Below the pieces are notes generated by a model that had not been told where the DNA came from, did not search any database, and saw nothing but the letters and a program-made list of their open reading frames with translations. A stretch of 64,000 nucleotides of DNA from assembly GCA_946811695.1 (NCBI GenBank), contig OX328125.1:108173715-108237714 (forward strand). The letters run 5' to 3'. A program made the translations under genes and the position numbers. This DNA comes from Gonocerus acuteangulatus. Taxonomy: Eukaryota > Arthropoda > Insecta > Hemiptera > Coreidae. Shown here piece by piece: positions 22,730-34,934 of this stretch. Numbering within the stretch: position 1 is the stretch's first letter; every line of letters begins with the position of its first letter.

Positions 22730-23132
22730 AAAATGATTGAACCCAGCATTCTGTAGATTAAAAAAAAAGAAGAATATTCTTCCGGCGATATATTCATAGG
22801 CGGCTTTAGACAGACATTTCTGGGGGGGGGCTAATTCAGTATGGGCGTAGGGAATCAAATGGGGGTGTAGAATCAAATATTTATAACCATGCATCAGGAA
22901 ATCATGAAGGAGGTATTTGATAAACTTAAAACATACATTGATTAGAACTTATCACTATTAATTTGCCTAAATAATTATTTTTTCTAACAATCGAAAAATA
23001 TTGTGAATTTTCAATCTGGGGGGCTAAGACCCCCCTCCCCCCGAAGCCCACCCCTTTAGCCGCCCCTGGATATATTACCCAGCTGTCCACTCGTACAAAC
23101 CTTTCTAAACCTTTTGGATGAAGTAGGGAGCC
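22730..23132. other. No gene; C/G-run-rich repeat remnants
   Basis: Contains G- or C-runs (22821-22829, 23030-23040) and a TTTCGG/CCCCC context reminiscent of decayed hAT MITEs, but no complete termini. Confidence 0.4.
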
Positions 23133-23140
23133 GTTTACAT

Positions 23141-23399
23141 CATGGGCGTATATAGAAAATAATTTCGGGTGGGGGGGGGGGGGCTGAGACCATTTCCGGT
23201 GTATGGAATAATAACAATTTAGATGTTAGAAGAGTTCTAGCCAACTAAAACGCCATTACACCCAAAATGGAATATTTTTTATGATCTAAATGATCTTATT
23301 TAATTTATTTTTAAGGATTTTATGAAATTTTTACCGATCAACTCAAAATTTGGGGGGGGGCTGCAGCCCCCTCAGCCCCCCCCCTTATATACGCCCATG
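23141..23399. mobile_element. hAT-like MITE with perfect 8-bp target duplication
   Basis: Terminal inverted repeats CATGGGCGTATATAG and TATATACGCCCATG, with long G- and C-runs inside. The 8-bp direct repeat GTTTACAT lies at 23133-23140 and 23400-23407. Length 259. Same family as the copy at 22344. No open frame. Confidence 0.85.
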
Positions 23400-23407
23400 G
23401 TTTACAT

Positions 23408-23925
23408 GAACAGAAGAAAGTGAACTTACTCCAAGCTATACTCGAATCTCTCGAAATTTTCCTAATGCTTTACAACTAAACCACATAGATACTGCCAAGT
23501 GCCAATAACCTATGCCTTTGAGCATTCCGATTCTACAGGCAATGCGATTCCTTGCCAGCTTGTAGGATTTCCGTGGAAACCAACGAGGTATAAGATGCAT
23601 ACAAATGTATCTCCTTTCTCTTTGGCTTTTAGTCAGGAATAGAGCTCGGCTTTCTCCGTCCGAAACTAGCCGAACTCAGCACTCACTTCCTCGGATGAGT
23701 GAAGCATTGAGGAATTCCCCCGTCTCTTCCGCCAAAGAGATTGCAGAGCACGGTGTGAAAGGAATTTCAACCAAAACCAACAATTTACCACCAAAAGTCC
23801 TTTCTTCCCAACCTTACACAAATAATAGAAATTCATTTTAAGCCGACGATCATAATACTCCTGGCTTTTATCCGCCATATTCCCTAAATTTAGTGCTGTT
23901 CGGACTCACGAACTTGTTCTAATAT
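23408..23925. other. No gene recognised
   Basis: Moderate GC content. Overlapping short open frames on both strands (23605-23841 and 23878-23666) are not recognised, and no splice or repeat context supports them. Confidence 0.4.
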
Positions 23926-24055
23926 ACACTCTGTGCTCAGGGTGGCGCATTCGATTCCCGGGAGGGAGGGGGCAGCATTTTAAACACAAAAAGAGAAAGC
24001 ATCAGCCATAAGCTGGCTAGAAAACGAGCGAACGATATACATATAGGTATATATT
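23926..24055 (+). mobile_element. SINE family 1 fragment
   Basis: Contains CTCTGTGCTCAGGGTGGCGC, then CATTCGATTCCCGGGAG (B-box-like), then AAAGAGAAAGCATCAGCC and GGCTAGAAAACGAG, collinear with the SINE at 6373. The head is truncated. Confidence 0.5.
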
Positions 24056-24114
24056 CAGGTTGTATTAGCTTTAGGAGTTTATTCTGCATCCCATTTGTAA
24101 TTCAGTGGCGCACA

Positions 24115-24725
24115 AATGAGCGTTCTATCTGAAAATGTAGATGAGCTACTCAATCTTTTGTCTATTTGAAATAATACTGGATTTTTTAAAGAAGAACTGT
24201 GTTTTCGGGATTTGTGATCAATGTATCGTAAATAACGACCACATTTTTAGAATCTACATTAAATTTCCAATAAGAAACACCCGTTATTGAAATATTACCA
24301 TGTAAATTAGGAGCTATATTCAAAGGCATATAGATGAGAACGTTTAATATTAGTGTTTTGTTAAATTATTCAATATTTTCTAAATCAGTTAATTTTAGAC
24401 TTAGAGGTTTACCTCCGCCTCAAAAGGTGCATTATTTAATAAGCTTAAAAATGATACCTTGTAGTTTTAGAAAAAAATCTATTTCAATCTATTTTTTTCT
24501 GATTTCTAAGTCTAAACCAATAAATTTGCTTTAGCGTGAAGGAGTCAGTCTGATCACATTCTTTAATCTCACACGATGATGGTGATGTCCCATTCTTCCG
24601 AAACTACATGGCGTTTATTACACAAGCCCATCTGCCAAATATTAACTCATTCTCGTATCATATGGATGGTTGATGAGTGGTGACGGAATGGCTGAACACT
24701 GAATTCCCTAACCGTTCCCACACCG
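24115..24725 (-). repeat. Dispersed repeat, inverted copy of 31750-31995
   Basis: 24118-24300 is the reverse complement of about 31815-31995 (shared words include GAGCGTTCTATCTGAAAATG and AATAACGACCACATTTTTAG), and 24660-24725 corresponds to 31755-31800. About 350 unrelated bases intervene here. It contains no recognisable protein and may be part of an uncharacterised retroelement. Confidence 0.6.
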
Positions 24726-24867
24726 TAACACGTAAAGCCAATTTTTGCTCTGAATAAGGATACTGGGACACTTCGGAGTCAAGGGTGAAAGAATTCAGAA
24801 GATCATATTGGAAATAATAACCATTATTGCAAATACAACGATTACATTTATTATATGGCTATGCCTT

Positions 24868-24910
24868 GAGGGTGTTATCTATTATAAAAAATATAATAGA
24901 TAACACCCTC
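24868..24910. repeat. Perfect 19-bp hairpin
   Basis: GAGGGTGTTATCTATTATA, then AAAAA, then the exact inverted copy. It immediately precedes the 251-bp tandem array. Function unknown. Confidence 0.9.
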
Positions 24911-24917
24911 ACAATAT

Positions 24918-24995
24918 AATATAAAAATGAATCGCTAAATGTGTTAGTAAGCGCAAATCTCGAGAACAACTGAACCGATTTCGCTAATTCTTTTT
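24918..24995 (+). repeat. First unit (left part) of a 251-bp tandem array
   Basis: Carries GTAAGCGCAAATCTCGAGAA and CCGATTT.GCTAATTC, matching the units after 26870. It is interrupted at its T-run by the family B Helentron (24996-26865). Confidence 0.8.
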
Positions 24996-25129
24996 AGCGC
25001 GGTTCCTCCCTCCCCCATAGGGAGGAACCCCGCTTATAGGGTTGCTACAATGAAACAATCCGGAAGTGCCGACTAGAAAATTTCGCGTTTCAGAACCCCT
25101 AGAGACCGAAAATAACGGTGGTTCAAATT

Positions 25130-25189
<60 letters not shown>

Positions 25190-26392
25190 TTTGTCTGTTC
25201 GCTCTCTAGATAGAAGACGAATGGTCCGATTTTGATGAAATTTGGTACAAAAACCCTTCGTCCAATTTGAAAGGTCAAGTTCGTTAACCAGCAAAATCCG
25301 CCTACTGGAAGATGGCGTTTGGGGCGAAATTCGCGCAAAAAAAATCGTAACGCTTACGTTTTTGAGTTCATAAGCTTGTAAGTACTCGTTTTATATGATT
25401 CCTGGGCTAGGAAAACGAATGAAACCATTTTGAAGGCGATCGCTTTAACCGTTTTCGAGAAAATTGGAAAAATAGTTTTTGAATACCGTTTTTGGTTTGG
25501 GTACTTAGAATTACGGGATTCAGTTGAAACTTTATCTGCATGTTCTACTTTCATTAAAACTAATATGTTGAAAGTTTTGTTACGTTTGGAGTTAAGGAAG
25601 GGTTAGAATAAAATATTTTATGAACAGACATGAAAAGTTTTGGGAAGTTCGTATACTTTCATTAATATCTCGAACACGGTTGGGAAATCGTGGTAAGTGG
25701 ATAGAAACTATTTGAAAGCTTACTAAATTCTCTACAAAAAAGATTTTAAAACTATTTTTGATTAGGTTATGTCAATCGGAGAAATAAGTGCTTAAAACTT
25801 CAAATACGTCTGTTTTGTTCTTATGAACGGGTTTTTGTCGTTCTTGTTGTAATTTTTGTCTCTTTCCCTTCGTTTTTTATTGATTTTTATTTTTGTAATT
25901 TCTTATGTTGCGAAAATTTTGTGTGTAAAACAGGATATGAAAAATGAGGCCAATTTTCTGTTGCTAGAAATAATATAAATTTTGGGAACTTTCATTAATA
26001 TCTCGAAAACTGTTGAGAATTTTGGTAAACGGAAGAATACCATTAGAAAGCTTATTAAATGCTCTACATAAAAGGTTCTAATGAAAGTTTTGATTAGGCG
26101 ATGTCAATCGGAGAAATAAGAGCTTAAAGCTTTAAAGTAATTGATTTCGCTTATTCGAAGTGTTCTTTTTGTCTGTATTTTATTCCTTGTTATTTTTTAA
26201 TTGCTTATAGTTGGATAATGTATTCGAAAATAAAACAGGTTAAGTAAAATAACAAAAACAATTTATTGTTAGAAATATAGAGTTCCAAGATTCCAAGACC
26301 TTGTAACTAGCGGGACGGTTTCTAGTGTTGCCGACCCTTCCAGGTAAGATTGTAAATCCTACCTTTCAAGACTGGTGGAACCAAAATATAAC

Positions 26393-26555
26393 TGTCAGGG
26401 TTCGGTCACTGCTACTTAATAAAACTACATTTTATCGTAAAAATGGTTTTATTGTGCCGACGTTTCGGCTTGAACTTCAAGCCTTCATCAGGGCTGTAAA
26501 TACAAGTAGGACATATTTAACACTAATATATGCACATATCTATGTAAATATACCT

Positions 26556-26601
<46 letters not shown>

Positions 26602-26729
26602 ATATATATATATTTATATATATGCATATACACATACACATATACACGCACACATATGTACATATATATGCCCACATACATACACATATGGGGTATGTAT
26701 TATTAAGTAGCAGTGACCTAACCCGGACA
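26393..26729. mobile_element. Hammerhead-bearing element with 30-base inverted ends
   Basis: The left end TGTCAGGGTTCGGTCACTGC and the right end (inverted, TGTCCGGGTTAGGTCACTGC) continue into CTACTTAATAA on both arms. A hammerhead ribozyme motif lies near the left end on the minus strand. The centre is AT/CA microsatellite. The left 140 bases match the repeat at 7503-7660. Hammerheads in this context are known from Penelope-like pLTRs and from retrozymes. Inverted pLTR copies could give the inverted ends. No reverse transcriptase is present. Confidence 0.6.
26448..26503 (-). ncRNA. Hammerhead ribozyme motif
   Basis: On the minus strand: CTGATGA (26492-26486), one unpaired A, stem II GGCTTGA-AGT-TCAAGCC (7 bp), GAAAC (26467-26463), then GTC ending at 26460, the expected cleavage site. 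GCC before CTGATGA can pair with GGC after GTC to form stem I. Stem III would be only ACGT, which is self-complementary, as in dimeric hammerheads of Penelope-like elements. The extra A before stem II is not canonical. Diverged copies at 7558, 33325 and 52360 keep stem II paired. Confidence 0.6.
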
Positions 26730-26869
26730 ATCCCTACCTTGCATCATCAACGGTCAACGATCTCCTCTCAACAAAATAATAACTGCTTCTATTTTAATCT
26801 TTCGAAATTAGACTAGGGATAAGAACGGAACCGCGCTAAGATGAGGCAGTTCCTGCGAGTCGGACTTTT

Positions 26870-27800
26870 TTATAATATTCCTTGAAGTACGAGGATGGTT
26901 CTTAAGGAGAGAAAAATTAAAAAAATTGCCTGAAAAAGTCTAAAAACAACACTTTTCTGGTATTTTTTACTTCGTTAACGCAAATTCATTTTTAAATAAA
27001 AACATACGTTCTCAATTATAATATTTTTAACAGTTAACGTATATGTATATCTATTATATAAAAATGTGTTGGTAAGCGCAAATCTCGAGAACAACTGAAC
27101 CGATTTCCCTAATTCTTTTTTTATAATATTCCTTGAACTACGAGGATGGTTCTTAAGGAGAGAAAAATTAAAAAAATTGCCTGAAAAAGTCTAAAAACAA
27201 CACTTTTCTGGTATTTTTTACTTCGTTAACGCAAATTCATTTTTAAATAAAAACATACGTTCTCAATTATAATATTTTTAACAGTTAACGTATATGTATA
27301 TCTATTATATAAAAATGTGTTGGTAAGCGCAAATCTCGAGAACAACTGAACCGATTTCCCTAATTCTTTTTTTATAATATTCCTTGAACTACGAGGATGG
27401 TTCTTAAGGAGAGAAAAATTAAAAAAATTGCCTGAAAAAGTCTAAAAACAACACTTTTCTGGTATTTTTTACTTCGTTAACGCAAATTCATTTTTAAATA
27501 AAAACATACGTTCTCAATTATAATATTTTTAACAGTTAACGTATATGTATATCTATTATATAAAAATGTGTTGGTAAGCGCAAATCTCGAGAACAACTGA
27601 ACCGATTTCCCTAATTCTTTTTTTATAATATTCCTTGAACTACGAGGATGGTTCTTAAGGAGAGAAAAATTTAAAAAATTGCCTGAACAAGTCTAAAAAC
27701 AACACTTTTCGGATCTTTTTTACTTCGTTAACGCAAATTCATTTTTAAATAAAATCAATTGTTCTCAATTATAATATTTTTAACAGTTAACGTATTAGGT
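26870..27800 (+). repeat. 251-bp tandem repeat array
   Basis: The word TTATAATATTCCTTGAA starts at 26870, 27121, 27372 and 27623, an exact 251-base spacing. Units are nearly identical except the last, and contain GGTAAGCGCAAATCTCGAGA and CTTCGTTAACGCAAATTC. The first unit is split by the Helentron at 24996-26865. The unit looks like a Helitron-type end repeat (TCTATTATATAAAAATGTG). No coding content. Confidence 0.92.
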
Positions 27801-28316
27801 TATTTGTGTAGAAGGGAAAAAGTTTAAATAAATAAGAACATGTAATCACTAGGTGGCAATAGAATCACATGTTAATAATGCAATTTAAATTAATTTATAT
27901 TTGCGTTAACGAAGTAAAAAAGACTCCACTTTTCTATATTCCCATACAAAAGATTCTTAATAATACTTAAAGGTCAATTTGAACTTTAATACCATACCAT
28001 AAAGTGTTAGTGGAGGGGTTCTGGGAAGGTGAAACAATTGAGTGGCATTAGTATCGTATAAATATTAATGTCAATATTTATACGATGGTAACATTACTCA
28101 AAAACAAATTGACTATGGTAAAATGTAAATTGTCTGTGGTAAAATGTCACTTGAAATGTAAACATCTCTTTGCTGTACATCTATATTACTAAATCTAAAA
28201 GCCACAAATTTCTATAAAATTACAAAAGTGTTGTGTGTTTGTGACTTAAGGCTCCTATAAGGCGGCGGACAAATTGAGGCAGAAGAAGCCGAAATGCAAC
28301 GCATCAAATTAATTAT
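27801..28316. other. No gene; hairpin at 28053-28086
   Basis: ATCGTATAAATATT (28053-28066) is inverted perfectly at 28073-28086. GCGTTAACGAAGTAAAAAAG near 27903 is an inverted echo of the tandem array. AT-rich otherwise. Confidence 0.6.
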
Positions 28317-29954
<1,638 letters not shown>

Positions 29955-30157
29955 GTACTACAATAAAAATTAAACTTAATTTAGAATAAGTAAAAATAAA
30001 ATGAAATATAATAAGTAGGTATCATAATCAGAAATCTGATATTGTAATTTTGATTGTGTTTTTTTTAGTGACTATTAAAAAATTTTTAACTGTTTTATAA
30101 TTTTTATTTTTTAACATAATGTAATTGTCGACTTATTAAGTTTCTTCTTCCTTTTTT
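29955..30157 (+). other. 3' flank of the Helitron remnant
   Basis: AT-rich DNA after the helicase stop. A hairpin AATCAGAAATCTGATATT lies near 30027. No CTAG terminus was found before the next element. Confidence 0.35.
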
Positions 30158-30230
30158 AGCACTTTCCTCCGAAGGAAAGTAGCTATTGAGGTTGGACTCA
30201 TGACGGAATTTTTGAAAACTTTCCGTTAAA

Positions 30231-30281
<51 letters not shown>

Positions 30282-31495
30282 TATATATATATATATGTCT
30301 GTTAACACGATAGCGGCCAGAGTTTTTGTTTTTTCGTCACGAAACTTAGTATATAGCATTCAATTAGCAAACGATTGAACGAGTTCGTTAACCACCAAAG
30401 TCGGTCCACCGGAAGGGGGGGTTTACCCCGAACCCAAAACACTAATTTGACTATGTCAGCCGTAATATTTGTTATATTTAAAGGAAACTTGGTATTCGTA
30501 GTGGTAATATAGAGAGAAAAGTGAGATATAAAAATGAACTAAATCGGTTCATTAGAAGGGGGGGTTTACTCCGGACCCACAATACCAATTCGCCACTACC
30601 AGCCGTGATTTTTGGTATATTTCAACGGAACTCGGTATTCGTAGGGGTAATCCACAGGTAAATAACTGTTGTAAAAATAAACTAAATCGGTTCATTAGAA
30701 GGGGGGGTTTACTCCGGACCCACAATACCAATTCGCCACTACCAGCCGTGATTTTTGGTATATTTCAACGGAACTCGGTATTCGTAGTGGTAATCCACAG
30801 GTAAATAACTGTTGTAAAAATAAACTAAATCGGTTCATTAGGAGGGGGGGGGGGGGTTTACTCCGGACCCACAATACCAATTCGCCACTACCAACAGTTA
30901 TTTTTGGTATATTTCGACGAAACTCGGCATTCGTAGTGGTAATCTACAGGTAAATATGTGTTGTAAAAATAAACTAAATCGGTTCATTAGAAGGGGGGGT
31001 TTACTCCTGACCCAAATTCTTAATATACTCATACCGGTCGTAATTTCTGCTGTATTGTAACGAAACGCGGTATACGTCGGGGGTAACTCATGAGAAAGAA
31101 GTGTTGTAGAAATGAGCTGAATCGGTCAATCGGAAAGCGGGGGTTTAATTTGTAATATATTTCAATAGAAAAGCCCGTCAGACGTAGGTTCACAAAGCCG
31201 CCGCAAGGAGCGCTTTCTACCACTAGAGTGACTGTATCCTGTTCCTGCGTTAGATCAAAATACGCTAATATGAGGTTTTTTGTATTTATTACGAAGTGTA
31301 ATAGGTACCATGTGTAAACATAACTCTGGAAGCAAATTATTAATTGATCAGTTACTCATTACAAATTTAGAAGAGAACTATTCATGTTTTTATTTTATTT
31401 ATGTAGGATATTTTAAGCAAATTGTTCTGGAAAGCAATCTACACTACCCAAATTCTGAGGAAATTGCTTAGTTATGCAGCTCCTGCGTGACGGAC
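30158..31495 (+). mobile_element. Helentron-like element, family A copy 4 (extra tandem units)
   Basis: Same termini as 18792-19877, but it lacks about 55 bases after GACGGAATTTTTG and carries two more of the roughly 145-base units (30530-31000). AT microsatellite at 30232-30294. Terminal GACGGAC at 31489-31495 is followed by a T-run. Confidence 0.8.
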
Positions 31496-31502
31496 TTTTT
31501 TA

Positions 31503-31600
31503 TCTTACTAGCTGTCCGGGTGTCCCAAATAGCAGAATAAGTATAAAAAAAAATTAAAGAATTGACTGTAAGGCGGTACGAAGTTCGCCGGGTCAGCTAG
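31503..31600 (+). mobile_element. 98-bp miniature canonical Helitron
   Basis: Starts TCTTACTAGCTGTCCGG after A, and ends GGTACGAAGTTCGCCGGGTC then AGCTAG before T. 5' TC, 3' CTAG, a subterminal GCG/CGC hairpin and A-T insertion are the defining features of Helitron1 elements. It begins only 8 bases after copy 4 of family A ends. No coding capacity. Confidence 0.75.
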
Positions 31601-32110
31601 TTTCATTTAATTAGTAATATTCTATTTAATGTAATTCTATTCTATTTAATAAAATTTCTACTTACAAGTTAACTGGGTTAAAAATAATTTGAAATTTTAT
31701 ACCAAAAACTCTCTCCTGCAGATAAAGAGCGAAAAAAATACATTTATATGAAAGGGGAATTCACTCTTCAGCCATTCCGTCGCCACTCGTCCATTATCAG
31801 CTGGGCAACCATCCATTTGAATGTCTCAATAACGGGTGTTTCTGATTGGAAATTTAATGTAAATTCTAAAAATGTGGTCGTAATTTACGATACATTGTTT
31901 ACAAAACCCGAAAACACAGTTTTTCTTTAGAAAAAAGCCTCTAGTATTTAAAATAGACAAAAGATTGAGTAGCTCCTCTACATTTTCAGATAGAACGCTC
32001 ATATTGTTTACAACTGTTAATCGATTTTTTCGATGATGAATCGCAAAAAATTGTTCCGGTCACACTCCGGTTGTTTGTTGTCTGCATCATTGCAACAACA
32101 AACAACAAGG
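31601..32110 (+). repeat. Unassigned DNA with dispersed repeat 31750-31995
   Basis: 31750-31995 is the inverted partner of 24115-24725 (words GCCATTCCGTCGCC, AACGGGTGTTTCTGATTGG). No protein match. Confidence 0.5.
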
Positions 32111-32114
32111 GCCC

Positions 32115-32345
32115 AGACAAGCATTTACTTGTCCATACGGCACACTAGGGAGACATTGTGGTCAGTACTATGCTCCAGCCGCCTGATTATCTCCTTTATA
32201 GGTACCCATTCTGGGAGGGACAATCCAATCCACGAACGAAGGCACCAGAAGATAAAAACTTTATAACGCTCATGTTTTGAACTCAGGTCCTCCTGCATAT
32301 TATTCGAGTGTTCTGCCACTGAGCTAATCTCGCTCCCCGCAATAA
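32115..32345 (-). mobile_element. SINE family 2 copy
   Basis: On the minus strand it opens with a tRNA-like head (GAGATTAGCTCAGTGGCAG, then GAGGACCTGAGTTCAAAAC), followed by the body shared with 42025-42366 (GGGTACCTATAAAGGAG, GGCGGCTGGAGCATAGTAC). The A and B boxes are readable. Confidence 0.7.
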
Positions 32346-32700
32346 TGTATAACTGACTAAACATTCCATTGTATGTATAAAGGTTGATAAGATATCGCTT
32401 TTCTACAAAGATTGAACAATCTATTTGCGATAAAGGCTTTATGTTTTTCCTAATACGTCATTGGTTTCGGCTCTAAAATACTTTCACCCGCCAGGAGAGA
32501 AAATGGCCAACGAGGTAGTTCCTCATTCCACATGCATTCCAAAGAGGCTCCAGGTCTACGGTAGTCTTTAATATCCTTGGATATATCACTCTGTTTTAAA
32601 TCATTAAATACTTTTAGTTGGATTATTTATATCTTATATGTTTAATGTTAATAATACTGTTTATTTTCCTTAAAATAGCTTTCCTTACGATACGCGAGAA
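32346..32700. other. No gene recognised
   Basis: No open frame of a known family and no terminal repeat was found. Confidence 0.5.
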
Positions 32701-32935
32701 AAACCGGGGTTACCATAGTAACCCCGCCACCTAATGAACCGATTTAGTTTATTTTAACAACACATTTTTCTATTAAGATGACCACAACGAATACCGAGTT
32801 TCATACATATACATGTACAGAGAGCGATCCGTTACAAATTTATTATATATATAGTCCCACATGGAAAAAAAGATAAATACAAATTTGAACCAGTTTTTTT
32901 TAGTCCTATGGTTTCTGATCTGTTTTTCTCATCAT
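32700..32935 (-). mobile_element. Helitron/Helentron fragments
   Basis: On the minus strand 32855-32700 reads TTTGTAACGGATCGCTCTCT, then GTACATG, GAAACTCGGTATTCGTTGTG and ACTAAATCGGTTCATTAGG, similar to the Helitron at 34935 and to the family A unit. 32876-32930 resembles the family B lead (CAAATTTGAACC). A short perfect palindrome GGGGTTACCATAGTAACCCC lies at 32707-32726. Confidence 0.45.
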
Positions 32936-33199
32936 CACCTCCGAATGGTGTGTTCACGTTGACGTCACTAGCGGGGTTTCTTCCCAGAATTTCCCCGATT
33001 TCCTCGAAAACCGTTATGATACATCATTTGGGAAATAGTTATATAAGAATCCACACATAAGAATAAAGCACCTACTCTGTAGGGTATAAACGTAATTATC
33101 GCGCGGCTTTCGCTGAAAACCAGTATCCTGTGAACGAATTCTGTCCGTTAGCCAACTTAGTTTATAAATCAGATTTCTCCACCAAACTTGGTACGATTC

Positions 33200-33420
33200 G
33201 GTAATACAAACAGCATATATATATTATATTTATTGGGGGCCGTTAACAACGCAATAGTACCCAAAACAATGATTCGAAGCAAGGAATGGCTTGGAAATGT
33301 CAGATCTTCAGGCAAAAATCTGTATTGGAAATTTCGGCTACACTTTGGCAGCCTTCTTCAGCACTAAAATGTTGGCCCTACAGACGGTTTTGTCTGTTTC
33401 TCTGTGCACGCGTAGTGTTT
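33200..33420 (-). mobile_element. Hammerhead-type (Penelope-like) repeat relic
   Basis: On the minus strand near 33362-33330: CTGAAGA, A, stem II GGCTGC-CAAAGT-GTAGCC, then GAAATTTC. The core is mutated (T to A in CTGATGA, and the GTC lost), but stem II pairs fully with one G-T wobble and differs from the 26448 copy. Confidence 0.45.
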
Positions 33421-33479
33421 GTTTTATGTCAATCGGTTCATAAATAAAAAGGTTATGTAAAAAATCATGTCGAACTTTT

Positions 33480-33880
33480 GATTACCTATATATTTGTGTC
33501 TGCTAGCACGATACACACCAGAGTTTTGTTTTTTCGTTACGAAACTTTGTATATAGTATCCCCCCTGCAAACGATTGAACGAGTTCGTTAACCAGCAAAA
33601 TCGGTATATCTGGCTCATACCGACCTCAATATTTGTAGTATTGCAACGGAACTCGTGGCCGTCTTAATAGAAAAATGTGTTGTAATAAAGGACTAAATCG
33701 GATCATTAGGAGAGGGGGGGGGAGGTTTACTCCGGACCCACATTATCAATTTGCCACTACCACCCCTAATTTTTGTTATATTTCAACGAAACTCGGGATT
33801 CGTTGTGATCATCTACAGAGAAAAATATCTTGGACGCTCTATCTGGCTTCTGCTGTACATTGAGTCAGCTACTAATTACA
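33480..33880 (+). mobile_element. Diverged family A-like Helentron fragment
   Basis: Contains TGTCTGCTAGCACGATA, AACGATTGAACGAGTTCG and two of the roughly 145-base units (GGACTAAATCGGATCATTAG). Clearly related to family A but more diverged, and it lacks recognisable termini. Confidence 0.6.
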
Positions 33881-33897
33881 AATATAAAACAGAAAAG

Positions 33898-34710
33898 GCC
33901 GTCACGCAGGAGCTGCATAACTAAGCACTTTCCTCAGAATTTGGGTAGTGTAAACTGCTTTCCAAAACAATTTGCTTAAAAAATCCTACTATATACTACT
34001 TAATAAATACAAAAAACCTCATATTTTCGTCTTTTGATCTGACGCAGGAACAGGATACAGTCCCTCTAGTGGTAGAAAGCGCTCCTTGCGGCGGCCTTGC
34101 GAACCTACGTCTGGTGGGCTCATTCTATTGAAATATATTACAAAGTAAACCCCCGCTTTCCGATTGACCGATTTAGCTCATTTTTGCAGCACTTGTTTCT
34201 CATGAGTTACCCACGACGTATACCGCGTTTCGTTACAATACAGCAGAAATTACGACCGGTATGTGTATATTAGTAATTTGGGTCCGGAGTAAACCCCCCC
34301 CCCCTCCTAATGAACCGATTTAGTTTATTTTTACAACACATTTTTACCTGTAGATTACCACTACGAATATCGAGTTTCGTCCAAATATAACAAAAATCAC
34401 GGCTGGTAGTGGCGAATTGGTATTGTGGGTCCGAAGTAAACCCCCCCTCCTAATGAACCGATTTAGTTTATTTTTACATCTCACTTTTCTCTCTATATTA
34501 CCACTACGAATACCAATTTTCGTTGAAATATAACAAATATTACGGCTGACATGGTCAAATTAATGTTTTGGGTTCGGGGTAAACCCCCCCCCCCTTCCGG
34601 TGGACCGATTTTGGTGGTTAACGAACTCGTTCAATCGTTTGCTAATTGAATGCTATATACGAAATTTCGTGACGAAAAAACAAAAACTCTAGCCACTATC
34701 GTGTTAACAG

Positions 34711-34773
<63 letters not shown>

Positions 34774-34904
34774 TATATATAAATTTTAACGGGGGTCATT
34801 TTCGGTGTCTACTATCGATCGATCGATAAAGATTTGAAGAAATTTTTCAAAAATTCCGTCATGAGTGCAACCTCAATAGCTACTTTCCTTCGGAGGAAAG
34901 TGCT
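33898..34904 (-). mobile_element. Helentron-like element, family A copy 5
   Basis: Minus orientation: 3' terminal CCGTCACGCAGGAGC at 33899 and 5' terminal GGAGGAAAGTGCT ending 34904. It has fewer tandem units than copy 4. AT microsatellite at 34723-34770. Confidence 0.8.
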
Positions 34905-34934
34905 AAAACAGAAAAACTATTTATGTTTTTTATA

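Larger units (their letters stand above)
24996..26865 (+). mobile_element. Helentron-like non-autonomous element, family B copy 1
   Basis: The 5' end AGCGCGGTTCC runs into the hairpin GGTTCCTCCCT/AGGGAGGAACC. The 3' end has GGAACCGCGCT (the inverted copy of the terminus, subterminal), then a GCAG-TTC-CTGC hairpin and GAGTCGGAC before a T-run. An AT microsatellite lies at 25133-25187, in the same relative place as in family A, after ACGGTGGTTCAAATTTGT. No coding capacity. It inserted in the T-run of a 251-bp tandem unit, whose empty version is seen three times downstream. It carries the secondary insertion at 26393-26729. Confidence 0.85.

Noticed and set aside
26870..27800. CRISPR-like array
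   Set aside because: The 251-bp units are contiguous identical repeats without unique spacers, in an animal genome; it is ordinary tandem repetition.
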